From Acanthaster planci (Eukaryota > Echinodermata > Asteroidea > Valvatida > Acanthasteridae), in NCBI RefSeq assembly GCF_001949145.1, contig NW_019091377.1, positions 791,652 to 855,651 of the forward strand: a stretch of DNA of 64,000 nt, given 5' to 3'. Below are positions 37,761 through 51,200 of the stretch, one piece after another. Position 1 is the stretch's first letter; each line of letters opens with the position of its first letter. The position numbers and the translations under genes were made by a program. The notes below the pieces were generated by a model. The model was not told the DNA's origin. It saw only the letters and a list, made by a program, of their open reading frames with translations, and did no database searches.

Positions 37761-38207
37761 ACTTTGCAAAGATTTCTACTCATAATGCTTTGTTCAAGTG
37801 ACATGGAAAAGGTAAAAACGAAGAGCGGAACATGTTCTTGGGTCACTATTCAGTAACCCCCAACACAAATTCTTGCCTCAAAACTCTAAATCTGAAGACC
37901 TGGGTTATCTTTACAGTATATTCGCAGTCCATTTGTGTAACATGAAAAATAAACAGACTTCCACATTTTTACAAAAAATTGTTGGCATATAGGAAACCTC
38001 TTAGGAGAAATTCTCTACTTGAAAGTCTGCTTTGGTTAAAACCAAAGTTTTGACAAATCTGGATTTTTTTCTTAAGTGCATCTAAATTTCAGAGAAAATA
38101 TGTACACACTGAAGCAGCAAGGCAGAAAATTTCTACCTCAAGAAAACAAAACATGTTTAAATCCTTTCTACCGAGCCTAGTGTAAAACGAGTAGAAAAAT
38201 AAGAACT

Positions 38208-39266
38208 TTTTATTCAGAGTGATAAAAGGCTAAAATTTCTCTCAGGACACACCTGAAGGTATTTGTTTTATATACTATCTGTTCTTAAATAGTATATTAT
38301 GCCTCTGGGTAAAGCCCCAGAAATATTCATTTCAAATATTGAGTTTACACTATTAAAAGAATCTTCCAACACTCCAAAACTTAGGAAAAAAATATAAAAC
38401 ATTACATTCTAAAGAATCTTACTCCAACAAATACATAAATTTCATTTGCGTTGCAAGTTTTTTCCTCAACCAATGCTTTTTTTTTTGAAAGTGAAGAGGA
38501 AGTTAACATCTTTCAAGGTTTTTCCCTTATCTGCAACAAATTTCATTCCATAAAAGTGACAAAATATGCCGCCATACTGTCCGTCAAAATACTCGACATC
38601 AGAAATTCTCTGTGTGTAGATAAAAGTTTTTAGAAAAGAGAGGTAGAGTACGTTAAACAGAATCCCTCTAGATTGGTTAAGGCACTCGCCAAGAGCATGT
38701 GTTGAGAAACTCAATCTCCCTCCCAATGATTGTCATAACATTTCAGACGTTCAACTTGAACAAGTTCTCTTTTCAGCAAATTTCAAATTGAATACAGGTT
38801 TGGAATTCAATTTAGGGAACAGTTGATATTCAAAACTCTTACAAGTTTCTGCAGCTTGTCCAAATATTGAATCATATGCTGGAATTTTTTTTTTAATTTG
38901 TAAAAACCTCTTAGCATTTCAGCACATGTAACTGTATAGAAGCTCCAACATCCACAATTCTCCAGCATTCTTGACAAATTTCTCTGAACTATTCGAACTC
39001 AGCCAGGATTTACTATTCCCCTTTTCCACAATTTCTCACTTCGATCTCTCTCCCAAAATAAAATAATCCAGCCTCTGTTTCTTCTCTCATGTGTTCATAA
39101 CTTTTTAAAAAAGCTTCAGAACACTCCAATGAACCGACGTCCATCCTGAAGTTGAAGGGGGTTCATTTACAAGAAAAATAATAACATTGCCATTAGTTCT
39201 CAACTACTTTTTTGCCATTAGGCGGACAACTCTTTTAAGTTGGAAAGGCACCTCCATGGCGATCCA
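38208..39266 (-). other. Probable 3' UTR of the SLC44A gene
   Basis: AT-rich sequence follows the minus-strand stop at 39267. A minus-strand AATAAA (plus TTTATT at 38208-38213) is a candidate end. Confidence 0.4.
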
Positions 39267-42200
39267 TTATTCGTCTTTGAACTTGTTCTGCTTGCCCACG
39301 ATTCCCATCAACTCCTTGGACATATAGTAAGGCTTTTCGGGCGAGCCATCGTGCCGTTCCAAATCCTCCACTGTTTCAGGGAAAAAAAGGTACCAAAAAA
39401 ACCCCAAAGGTTAGCTTTGCTTGCAACAGATTCAAGAAACCCTTGCATAAAACTGCCACTCAGAATAGCCAGAACAAAGTCCAGATGTTTGAATGGAAAG
39501 TGAACTTTGGACGTTGAATCAATCTGCGACTTACGGAAGCACAGGAAGAGAGTGTCGATGGCCATGTCATAGACACTGAAGAAACACTTGGCGATGAAGT
39601 AGGTCCCAATGGTGATAATCTGAAAAGAATCAAGGAGGAAAAACTGTGACTTGGCATTCGTAAAGCCTGAAATGTGAAACCCCTCCACTATGCAACACCA
39701 CCTTGTATGCTGGAAGGAAGTTGCAACCTTCGGCCCCAAATATGCTTCAAATTTTTCTTTCTCCTGATCTGGCAACAGTTTTGCGCTAACCATTCAAGTC
39801 ACTCCGTGGGACTTGGCCCAGGTTGCAAAGGGGACATTTCCCCTTGTGTCCAAACTTGTGTGCCAAAGCTGCCTCTGCCTGCCTGCCTGCCTGCAGTAAA
39901 GACCCATCCACCCACGCAAAGCCACTGGCTAGCGGCTACGCCCACTTCCCATGGGCACGTGTGCTTCTCTTAGCCACAGCCATGACTGTTGGATACAGTT
40001 TAACACTGCTAGCTTGTTACAAGCAGGGCAGATTGTTTTATTCTTTCTTGCCCTTGTAAGCCCATTTTGGAGATACACTAAAAGACACTTTGACAGTTTT
40101 TCCAGCCCTGGATAGCGCCCTCGTTTGAGCAATCGTTACATGGGCCTGTAATGTAGGCAGTCCAACATATCCAGCAGCACTTTTCTTTTGACCCGAGTAT
40201 TTTGGATGAGCGATACACGACTGGAACGACTCCAGCGAGACTTACAATGATGGGAACCCAGTAGTAGTTGAGAGAGGGGACGGTGATGTAGTTGGAGACC
40301 CAGGTGATCTGGTTGGTGAAATAGAAGAAGGACGTGACGGCTAGCGCACCGACGACGAACAGCTCACCCAGGAAGATCAAGAAGTCGGTCAGCTTGTTGA
40401 TGACAGCCACCCTGCAACCCAGAACCACGGGAGAAATCAACAACTGGTATACAAGATTTTCAGTCACATGATTTTGGACAGTCAGCGTTCAACGTGCACG
40501 GATATTTGCAAAACATGGCACCTTGTAGCGTACGTGAAACTGCCAATAGAAATACACAGATTTGAAAATGCATGCGTCTCCAAGGACTTGGTACGCTTCC
40601 TGAAATGCCTTTGCCCGTCGTGTTACGTCAGGGGAAAAAACCTGTACAGAGATCAAAGTGCATACGTCTTGTGCCACAGTTGCATGTGTAAAAGGTATTA
40701 GCGTGAGAACCTTTGTGTGAACTAATATGCGCATACTCCATTCATTTACACAACACTTCATGGTTAAAATGATGCCACACATCGGTACTTCACACTCGTT
40801 GCACAATAACGGACTTTAACTAAATAGAATGGTGCCTTTTGGGATAAAGCTAGTATTGACCGTTACTGCAGATAGTCATTACGCATGATCTGGGAACAAT
40901 ACTCATTGTTCTTCCCTGACAACAAGGCAGCGTGTGCATACAGGGTACATGCATACAACTAACGCACAGTGCTGCGATCAATTCCTCCTGTGCATGTGAA
41001 AACCGCTTTCATCTTTGATGGGGATGTTTTTATTGATCAAAACAGAACTTTTTAGGATAACTCACCTCGCAATATTTCTGAGTAGCAGGAAGAACGCGTT
41101 CTTCGCCGACGTGCAGAAATTTTCGCCGTACACGGCAATCTGTTGACAGTGTGAAGGAACCGAGAACATTTTTTCACCCGCGTCCTCCTTCATGAACTAA
41201 AACTCTGAGCAATTATAATTCTTAAAACATTTTTTCGAGAACAAGACTGCTATATACCAAGTTCTATTGACTTATCCAGGGGATACCACTATACCACAAA
41301 GGCAACGCACTCAAGCGCGTATCACACTCATTCTTAAACTTTTGACACAACCATTTTGGCATATCGATGCAAAACATCTTCTTGGTGAAGGAAGCATCGC
41401 TTCAAACAACGCTGAGAGCGACTGTGGCACCATCGCAGTGATGGCTTCTAATTTTGGCCACTGGATCAGTCCACAGAACCCAGAGTTTGTCCTCCTTACC
41501 AGGATGTAGGCGTTCTTGTTCAGGAATCTCATGAACTTCTCCAGACACCAGAAGCAACATTTCAGGCACTTCAGTAAAAACTTCACCACCTGGTTCTCCT
41601 TCCCTGTAGAGACGACAAAAACGTCAATTTATTTCAGCCTTCGGACTGTCTTCACGTTGCTCACACTGAGCAGCAGCAGAGCACTGGGGAGACGGGTTGT
41701 GGTGGGAAAAGCACCAGTGATTCCAGTTATGTACAATTTGAGGGATCAAGGGAAAATTCTGCCTACGTTTGATGGATGGATGGCGAGATGGTGCATCAAT
41801 ACCATCCTTGGTTACAGATCACTTGAACTGCACAGCTTAGAGAAGCATTTCTAATTACTGTATTTGTGACAGTATATTCAGTAACAGGATGACGGCAGAT
41901 CAAGCTTTTCTTTGGCATTGTTAGTTACGCACTCAACACTACCTTAGTGCTTTCTGAGATTGTCCAAAAAAAAATCTTCACGGGTTTGCCTGGGTTTGGA
42001 CTCGAACCTACAACCCCTGACCTATAAGCACAGGTGTCTTACCACCTGATTTTCCCACCTGCAGCGACAGCTAAGTGAGTGGACTATGAAATCTTAGCAG
42101 GTGCTGCTGTTTCTTATGGTCTGTTCATTCTTTTCCTCGATTTCCTTCATCTTGAATACCAAGTACTTGATGTTTTACCCTTGAGTTTCGCTTCGACGTA

Positions 42201-45200
42201 CTCCAGCATGGTTCGTACGATCTGGATGAGTGCTATGATGAGGGAACCAAAGGCTATGGAGCCAAGATGGTATCTAAAATCAGAAGAGTAAGAAGGATAG
42301 ACAGTGTCGAATTTCTGCAGTTACTAATACAATGGACATTTCCACTTTTTCGTTTTCTTTCACAGGGTCCAGACTTCTGTTCATTTTTTTCCCCATCTTT
42401 TGTTCCAGTATTTTGGTTTGTTTTATGTTGCCTTTTCTGCTAATTGCTTTGATTTTGAATCCCTTGTTGATGTCAATTTTGAAGCCAAATCACATGAATG
42501 TTGTACGCTTCATGCAAATCTAATTTACTTTTCCTTCTGGCATAAAGCATGTTTCTCAGTTCCTCGATTCTCTGTATCTTCTTTCCCTTTCCTTGTTTAT
42601 TTTCAAATTTTGAAATAAGATGCAAAGTTTATAATTTGTCGATCAGGTGCGAGTAGTTAAGGTGTTCTGCTCTTTTGAGGCAAAAAGAGGAGTCACGAAA
42701 CAGTCACATAAAAAAAAAAATCAGTTTTGGGGAGAAAAAAAAAGATTTGGCTGTGGGACCCGTTACCTGATAGCTCGGTAGAAAGATTTAATGAGAGGGA
42801 ATGCCGGGATGTCCTGGGGCTTGGTGAAGGCCCAGTAGTAAGAGGCGAAGGCCCCGGCCAAGGTGACCTGGCCCAGGGCGATGGCGAAGTTGACCAGCCA
42901 GAACAGGCCAAAGAGGTTGTAGATCTGGAGGTAGAGGACGTAGTCAGCCAGGGCATAGGACTGGAAGGTGCAGACGGCAGTGGTGTTGGGGAATTCCGTG
43001 GCAAATGTCTGCATTGAGGACACAGAAGAAACGACATCAGCGAATAAGAATGTAACTTGACAATTTTTTTCTCTTTTTAGTAGATAATTTTTTTTACAAA
43101 ATCTGTACATAATCAGTTTTTTTTTAATGTCTGAATATTTTCCTGTGTCTATTTAATTAGTTTGAAAATATACCCAAATGTTCCCATTTTCCTGAAAACT
43201 TCCTCAATTGTTTTTTTTCAAACCACAATTTTCCAAAAATTTCCAGCATTTCCATAAGAATTCAGGCTCTCTAAAATAAATCATTTGAGAGGCACTGTTT
43301 GCCTCCTGTGATTTCCATTTCAGCATTGCACTAGCACCCAAATTATTACTCGTATCAAAACAGTAGGCTGTCACCATTTGAGACAGCATTGTGAGTGCTT
43401 ACCAGCACGTTGACATGCCTACCACCACGAAATGCGTACCGACAGGTGTCTCGGGATTCTGCCGTAATGAGTATCCTTGCAGTACTTAAAACGCCTTAGT
43501 ATTGTTAACTGAAGAGACTTGCAATGCTGGTAATTCAACAAATAAACTTCCGGCGGTTTGGAGAGCACAATAAGCCACTTGCGAGTAACCTTTGAATAAA
43601 ATCTGGTATACCGAGTTCTCCAAATTCACGTGAATATCACAAATTGAATTCTCCATACAAAAAATGTTGCTATACCTTAGTCTGGGGAATTTTAAATGTT
43701 ATGTTTAAGGGAAATAAGATAGCACAGTGTACCAGATTTTATTCAAATTTATCTCATAAAAGGCTTATTGAGCAACTTGGAGTATAAACGTGTAGTGGCC
43801 AGCGGGCACCCCCATAAAGCTGAGCGCATGCGGCCGTCGCCTGGTAAATGGAGGGTGTCCTACACAATTACCGTGGGCAGTCAACGTGCCGACAAATCAA
43901 AAATGCTTCCATTCAGTCAAAAAATGAGCAAGGGGGCTATCCAACTTGATCGATTTAATGGTTGCCGTGGCGTAGAGTAATTCATACTCTCTTCCTTCAC
44001 CAACTTTGTTTTCACAACCGTGAATACTTACAGTGATGTCACAGGAATCATTATTAGCTGGTGGCACTGTGTCATTGTCGTTAGAAACTGTGTAGACGGC
44101 CTGATGAGACGTGGCCAAGAAGCTGTTTCATCGCTGAGTCAAGGAACAGTCTTGATGAACTGATGTACATTATAAAAAATACACCTTTAAGAGGGGGGAT
44201 GTAAGTTCATCTCATAGGGAATTATTTTTTCATAACTAAGCAAATCACAGAATCAGCTAACGAGAAAATCTGCTTGCAAGCTCAATATGGAATCTTGTGC
44301 AACATTTGTTACCACACTCCAAGAGTTCTCAACATAATGTCGACTTCAAGTCCTGGAGAAACATCTGTGAACAAGCACCAGTGTGATATGGCATCTTTTG
44401 TTTGGAGGGAGGAGACAAGAGTTTTTCTCAAGAAACCTGCCAACAAGGTACAAACTCCAACAAGATTCAATATCAATCCGGCACCGTTATTAGCAGTGGA
44501 AATACAAAAGGATACACAGCGATGGTGGCCCAGATGGCGAAGAAACCAGCCTGCAGGATGTAGGGAAACAAAGGCCACAGTAGAGTGGACATCATCTTTC
44601 CGACGGCCCTGCAAGGTGGAAAGAAATTAAAGCAATTAATGTGAAGATTCTGCTGGGTTCCAAATGACCAGGCCCTCTAACTTAACACCATTACTGGTTA
44701 CAAGTTTCTACTAGTAAGAATGTTGGAGAAACATCTTTATCCCTTAAGACTGACGGAGTATATGACAACTGAAAGTCCATAAGGTCAGTGCATTAACAGC
44801 AGAGGGCGCTGTGCAGTCTACCACTGAGCTTGAAGCTGTGTCCAAAAGTTACAGCTGCAGCCAGAAGGAACAAGTGTGCCTATGAAAGCCCATGGCTTGT
44901 TGCTACAGCCACTTGCCATAGATGTGCATTACTTCTGGGGCAAATTTGATGACTTGTATTCGTTAAGGGATCAATAAGTCGGTACAGAGGAAGGCTTAAG
45001 ACACGGAGTCAGGGATGTCTGTAGGCTGGGACAATTTCAACTGTCATTCTAGGTTTCTAGGCATAGAGGAAACTGCATCTTATTGAATGATTGAAATAGC
45101 CTCAAATAAGGATATTGGAGGAAGATTTGAATCCCTGACTATTGGATATTATTTAAGTGTCCTGCCAAATTATGGCAATGCTGTTGTTGTTGTTGATTTG

Positions 45201-48200
45201 TTTGTTTTTTTCTCACCTGCTTCCCTCTTTGATGAGGGAGATTGCAATTCGGATACGATTGCAGAGACACAGCGTCGTCAGCAGCAAAATGGCCAATAGG
45301 ACGGCCAGGATGATACCTGCAAACAACAGTGACGCAACCAATGAGAAACAACTTTTTGGGCAATGCAGTGATGCACACAAGCAAAGTTAGGTGTTTGACC
45401 ACAGTACCTGCTACTAAATCCCAAATTAACTTACCGAAAATGAGCCACGTCTGCTGTAGTCGTAGATAGCTGGAGAGATCACTGGTGAACGTGAGGGCCG
45501 CATCGGCCCCATCCACCCCAGCTAGACTGGTGTACTGTTGCCAGCAGGAATACAGACCTGCACCAAAACAATTGACAACTGAAAAAATCAGATCTGTAAT
45601 TCTTCAAATGAAATCGAAGATGCAAGATTTCGAAAGGAAATGATGCCTCAATGCTTGAAAAATGGGGATACTTATCTTAAGCATGTAAAAAATGTGTCTT
45701 TCTGGTCTCCAATGCCAAGAGCGTTTGAGCCAAAAAGAATGTGCATGGAAAAGGTTTTTTTTTTCATCTCAGACACCTGTCCCTCGATTTTCTTTTCCTT
45801 TGTGCAATCTTGCAGAATGAGATTACAAGTCATGAACTACCAAAAGAAAAGTAAGGATGTCAATTCTTGATGGAAAATAAAATCTCAAAAGACAAATAAT
45901 TAACAAGTTCTGGGTGTGGGGAATCGAAGCACAGGAAGGAGTTTGAAAAGACCCGTTCTAAAAAATGTCAGCATGTGTCTGAGGACATAAACAAATTCTT
46001 CTTGATAGAATATTCAACTGGATCACAGCCAATTTTATAAACCAGGCAGAAAAGAACAGCAAAGTTGGGTCTTGTCACTGAAGTTAAGCTGTGGGAAAGC
46101 TACAGAGGGGATGCCGGACTTACCAAGACCCAGCAGGACGTGCAGTCCGAGTAACGTCAGCCAGACGATGATGCCCGCCAGCCAACGCATCAAGATGATG
46201 AACAGGAGAGACAGTAGCATGGCAATGCCGAGTCCACTGGGAGGGTGGAAATTCAACGTCAGACCAACATCAATTGGTGCACCATTAACAAAAGATTGAA
46301 GGAGTTTTTAGGAACTTTAGTACTTTTTAGCGACTCAGAGTACTAGCAAGGTTGAACTCTTGGCTAGTTACAGAGTTTCCTGTTGCTGTGTGGGTCATCA
46401 TTTTTGTTTAGGTAAACGGAGTGCTTCTGAGTTTAAACAAAAAGTATACACATATTCAGATGACATTTCAAATGTTAAAGCTAACTTGATGTGAATTTGG
46501 ACTTTTTCAAAAATAAAAAATCCATCAACATCTTCAAACATTTTTTTTAAATATGTGAATTTGATTGATAATTGTATTTATTCAAAGTAATTATTTTTTC
46601 ACAATGTTGCAATAGTTGACCTTTATACTAAAGTAGATATTTAACAAATCTTATTAGTGTTTTGAGGCAATTTGTTTTTGTCAATTCTCAATATAATAAT
46701 TAATGACCTGTCAACATTTGCAACCTACCCCACAATGAGGTACCAAGAGGCAACAACATCTTCGAAAATGATTTCAACTAAGGACGTGAAGGTCAATACA
46801 AGGCTGGCGGCACTGCAGAAAAAGAGAAAGAATCCATTTTTAAAACAACATACTCCTCCACACATTGAAACAAAAAGAGAGAATTTCATGAAATCATGCG
46901 CTTGGACTCCATTGCAAGAGAGCAGTTTCTAAATTTGTCAGCTAAACTGCCATTCTACGCACAGTGGAAACTGTTGTAAACACTAGAGGTGGTGTNNNNN
47001 NNNNNNNNNNNNNNNNNNNNNNNNNNNNNNNNNNNNNNNNNNNNNNNNNNNNNNNNNNNNNNNNNNNNNNNNNNNNNNNNNNNNNNNNNNNNNNNNNNNN
47101 NNNNNNNNNNNNNNNNNNNNNNNNNNNNNNNNNNNNNNNNNNNNNNNNNNNNNNNNNNNNNNNNNNNNNNNNNNNNNNNNNNNNNNNNNNNNNNNNNNNN
47201 NNNNNNNNNNNNNNNNNNNNNNNNNNNNNNNNNNNNNNNNNNNNNNNNNNNNNNNNNNNNNNNNNNNNNNNNNNNNNNNNNNNNNNNNNNNNNNNNNNNN
47301 NNNNNNNNNNNNNNNNNNNNNNNNNNNNNNNNNNNNNNNNNNNNNNNNNNNNNNNNNNNNNNNNNNNNNNNNNNNNNNNNNNNNNNNNNNNNNNNNNNNN
47401 NNNNNNNNNNNNNNNNNNNNNNNNNNNNNNNNNNNNNNNNNNNNNNNNNNNGAGTCCACAGAATGCTCTCACTTTCCAAACAAGTGAGTCCACAGAATGC
47501 TCTCATTTTCCCAAAAATTTGTTTTGCATTGAAAAACTGCACAGAAACACCGTGACCCCACACAACAGACAACTGTCGTTTTACATCAAGCCATCACTGA
47601 AAGTGTAACGAGAAGAGAACAAACATTTTCCAAGAAAGTACTTTTTTCTTAAAGGCCATGATATGACAACTGATGTCCAGAACGATCCCAATGAAATTGT
47701 ACATTGCATCACCTCATATGAGTTCCTTCAACCTGTTGGCCTGTTATATCCATGATCTGGTTTATTTAAAGAAAAGTAATTGCTTCCTTCCTTTGAGGAA
47801 TACTCTCATGTTAAAGTGCACACATATTGTGATTCACCAATTGTTTAAAAAAAGATCTGGATTTGCTTGTAACTGGTTTCAAGGGGTATTGTTGCCGAGG
47901 GCTGGTACATAACGAGGCAATCATCTCTACTGCCTTAGAAGCCACAAGGCCACAGAAAGATGGGCGAGAAATCATAAAACACAAAATAATTGTTTTTCCA
48001 CTTACTTTGAGAAGAGTTGGTAGGCTGTCGAGCTGTTGAAAGATTCCCCATTAGCAGTGTTAATGGTTTCTTGGGAGGAGAAGGCGCTGGCTACGTCGCT
48101 GGCCGAATCGACGAGGAAGGACGGGAGACAACGGGAGGCATCTGACGAGTAAAACAATCTCAAGTCCATCACAGTGGTTCGTTTCTCACACCATGCATAC

Positions 48201-51200
48201 AGTCGATTCTCGATACAGTAAAAAAAACACTGTTATAACCAAATTCTCTCATAAAAAGCAAATTCTGAGAACCTGATTCCTTGGATTCTTGTGTTTTCCT
48301 TATTTTTTCACACCTTTTATCACGAAAATCCTGGTTATAACGAAGTAATTTGTCTGGTCCCCTGTCACTCCGTTGTAAGGGGAGTTGACCACATACGTAT
48401 CACTGGATTTAAACAATGATCACAGTAGCGCGCAATAGCAAGCAGCAGTAGTGTACACAAAACACTTCAACAAGGTGGGAATTTTGGGTTTTTTACCCAT
48501 TCATTTATTGCTATTATTTTTCTCGGGGAGGGGGAATATTTATGAAATGACACCGGTCTGATTACTTACATGCAGTGCTTTCTAGGTAGTAGGATGCACA
48601 CTTGTCATCACTGAAAATGGCTGCCAAGCCATCGGTCCCTTGCTATAAGGTTAATAAGGAGAGGAGAATTTACATGACATAGTTTTGGCAAATATCCAAG
48701 CGACTGAAGAATCTGATGGACATTTGTGCGGAGGAGGTACATTTAAATATATTTGGTTTGTTGTTGGACGTGTTGATTTTTATAAACCACGGCATGGTCA
48801 GTGCTTTCTGCGGGCTTGTAGGAGGAGCACCCAGGAAAGTGAGGGAATTTCTCGTTAACAAGCAGTCAGAAAGTACTGGTTAAAGTGAGGTTTGTTTCAA
48901 GTTGACAAAGGGGAATTCAACCAATTAATCAACAAATGACAAGCTCTAGGTTGAAATATGTACTTCTGTCGTAATGAAACAGGTTGCAGTGGTTTTGATA
49001 ATTCTCTACGACCATTCTCAACCTTCATATTTGTCTCTGTTTACATCTTGGCCCCATGGGTCCCTGAGTTTGGAGATCCTGTGTCGGTGTCAGTCAATGA
49101 TATTTTTGGGAGGGGGGGATTAAACCATCTGATGTGACACCACAGATGAGATTTAATTTGCTAAAAATGTCAAAGGCCGGCAAAAAGTTGCAGAGCCAGA
49201 GAAAAAGTCAAAGTTGAAAATGAAGCTCAACTTTCCAGAAAAGCCCCACTTTTTGGTCCGCATGACTTACGTAGGAGCCGGTGGTGTACTCAGACTGTGG
49301 GTTGAAGCCGTAGTCACAGATAAACTTGTCCCAATCCACCAGCGACGGCGATACCGCCCCGAGGAATAACTGCGAGTATGGGGCAAAGGTCTCGTTGGGG
49401 CACGCAGTTACGCAAATCTGAAAAGTGGGAAATGAGACAAGTTTATGAAATGAATACAGAACCGTGTTGTTATGGAAGAAATGGTCAGGCTTTATTTCTT
49501 TTCCTTTTGTTTTCTTACTTTCATCATTCCTCTATGATTTCATCCAATGATTCTTTCCAAACTTTCAAATAAAAATTGACATTGTGGTAGTGACATGTTG
49601 CATCCACCAAACAAGTACATCCTCAGAAAAAAGGTTGACTCAAAATTAAGGACGCTCAGTTTTTCATTCATGAATTTACAGGATTTATATCACCTCTTAA
49701 AATAATATCTGATGATATAAAATGAGATCGGTAAAGTTTCCATTACCAACCTCCATGGTTTAACCCTAACCCATCAGGGCGTGTGTAAAATCATACTCAA
49801 ATCAGAGGATTTGGGACTGTTAGGGCTGTAGCAGAACTCGGGAGCAAGGTTATTAGAAACCAAATTTGATATATTTTCTTCACAACTACGGTGTGCAGAA
49901 TATTAATACAAATCTTCCAAAGATATACAAGAGTTCTCATTTTGTGTCAGGTTTTTTTGGGGTTGAATTTATCCCATGGCCCTCAAACCAGTCATATTCA
50001 CAATTTATCGTAAAGTTCTAAAGATGTCTGCTTGTACCTGTGTCGTTGGGCACTTGAACTCGAGTAGAGTGGTATAGGGCGATGCCACGCAAGACAAGAG
50101 GTCAAAAAACATCAGATAGGGCTTATCTCTGACGAGGGAAAATAACAGACACCACGGGTTATGAAGTGTGAACCGTGTTGTTTGACGAGTCTATTGTTGG
50201 TGATAATGTCGAGCAGATGTCAGCCAATAGTGGAAAACGTCATTGGTTCTTTGAAGTGTGAGAGTAAACATAGTGACGGGTGGTTATGTCCTGTTAAAAT
50301 TCAACAGCACTGTTTGCATTTTTTCTTTTTCAAAAGGCTGAGGGAAAACTTCCTGGTTACATGGCGGATTTTGCATGCTTGTATTATTACAAAGCTGTCA
50401 GTAATTTTGAATTGTTGGTGCTGAAATGTTAAATCTTATGAGGATTCTTATGATGAATATGTAGTAATCATTATGCTGTTGATACTCTATTAAATACAAT
50501 ATCAGAAGACATTTTGTTTTTCTTTTAAAGGAAAAGCATTACCAACTTCAGTTTTGTATAAGAAAATCAGACCCGATTTCTACCACTGAAGATATTGTAA
50601 AATTATTGTAAAATTGTATACATATGCAACATGTACAGACGAACTTATATCATCAAGCTCTCATAACAGCTATGTGTACCAACATATAAATTAACCTCGG
50701 GCAATTGGTGTTGTTCATTCAATTCATTATTGATTCTTGGGTTATGGTAAATGCATTCTGGTCAATGTTCATCTGAATGGTAAGCATTCAGCTTGATATT
50801 GATTTGGGCATATCCCCATAATGATGTACAGCATTCATTTAAAAAGTATGTACGTGTACATGTATTACTAGTGCATTGAAAACTGCACCCCTGATACACC
50901 TGTGCAATTATTTGAAAGCAAAGCACTGGAGTTACAGAAAACAATAATGTCTACTTCATAACCACGAGTACAATGTCAAATGTATTTTGCTCTTTTACTG
51001 TAAACTACCTGTGGTGGTGTTTGGCATTGAAATATCATCTTTGAATCCTTGTTTCGAGTAGTTTTCTATCAGTGTTTTGCACAAATGGTTTTTCACAAGA
51101 TTTGAATTTTTCAACCAATGATTCTTATGACGGCACCACATCAAAATGCAAGTTCTTGTACTTTTGGGATTTTTATGGGGGGGTTTCAATTCTTTTTCTG

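Noticed and set aside
42693-43037. Pro/Ser-rich minus-strand frame and acidic plus-strand frame over the same DNA
   Set aside because: Both are shadows of the SLC44A exon 42767-43008, whose own frame has clear family motifs and splice sites.
46942-47608. Several 158-214-codon open frames on both strands
   Set aside because: They are made of undetermined bases from the assembly gap.
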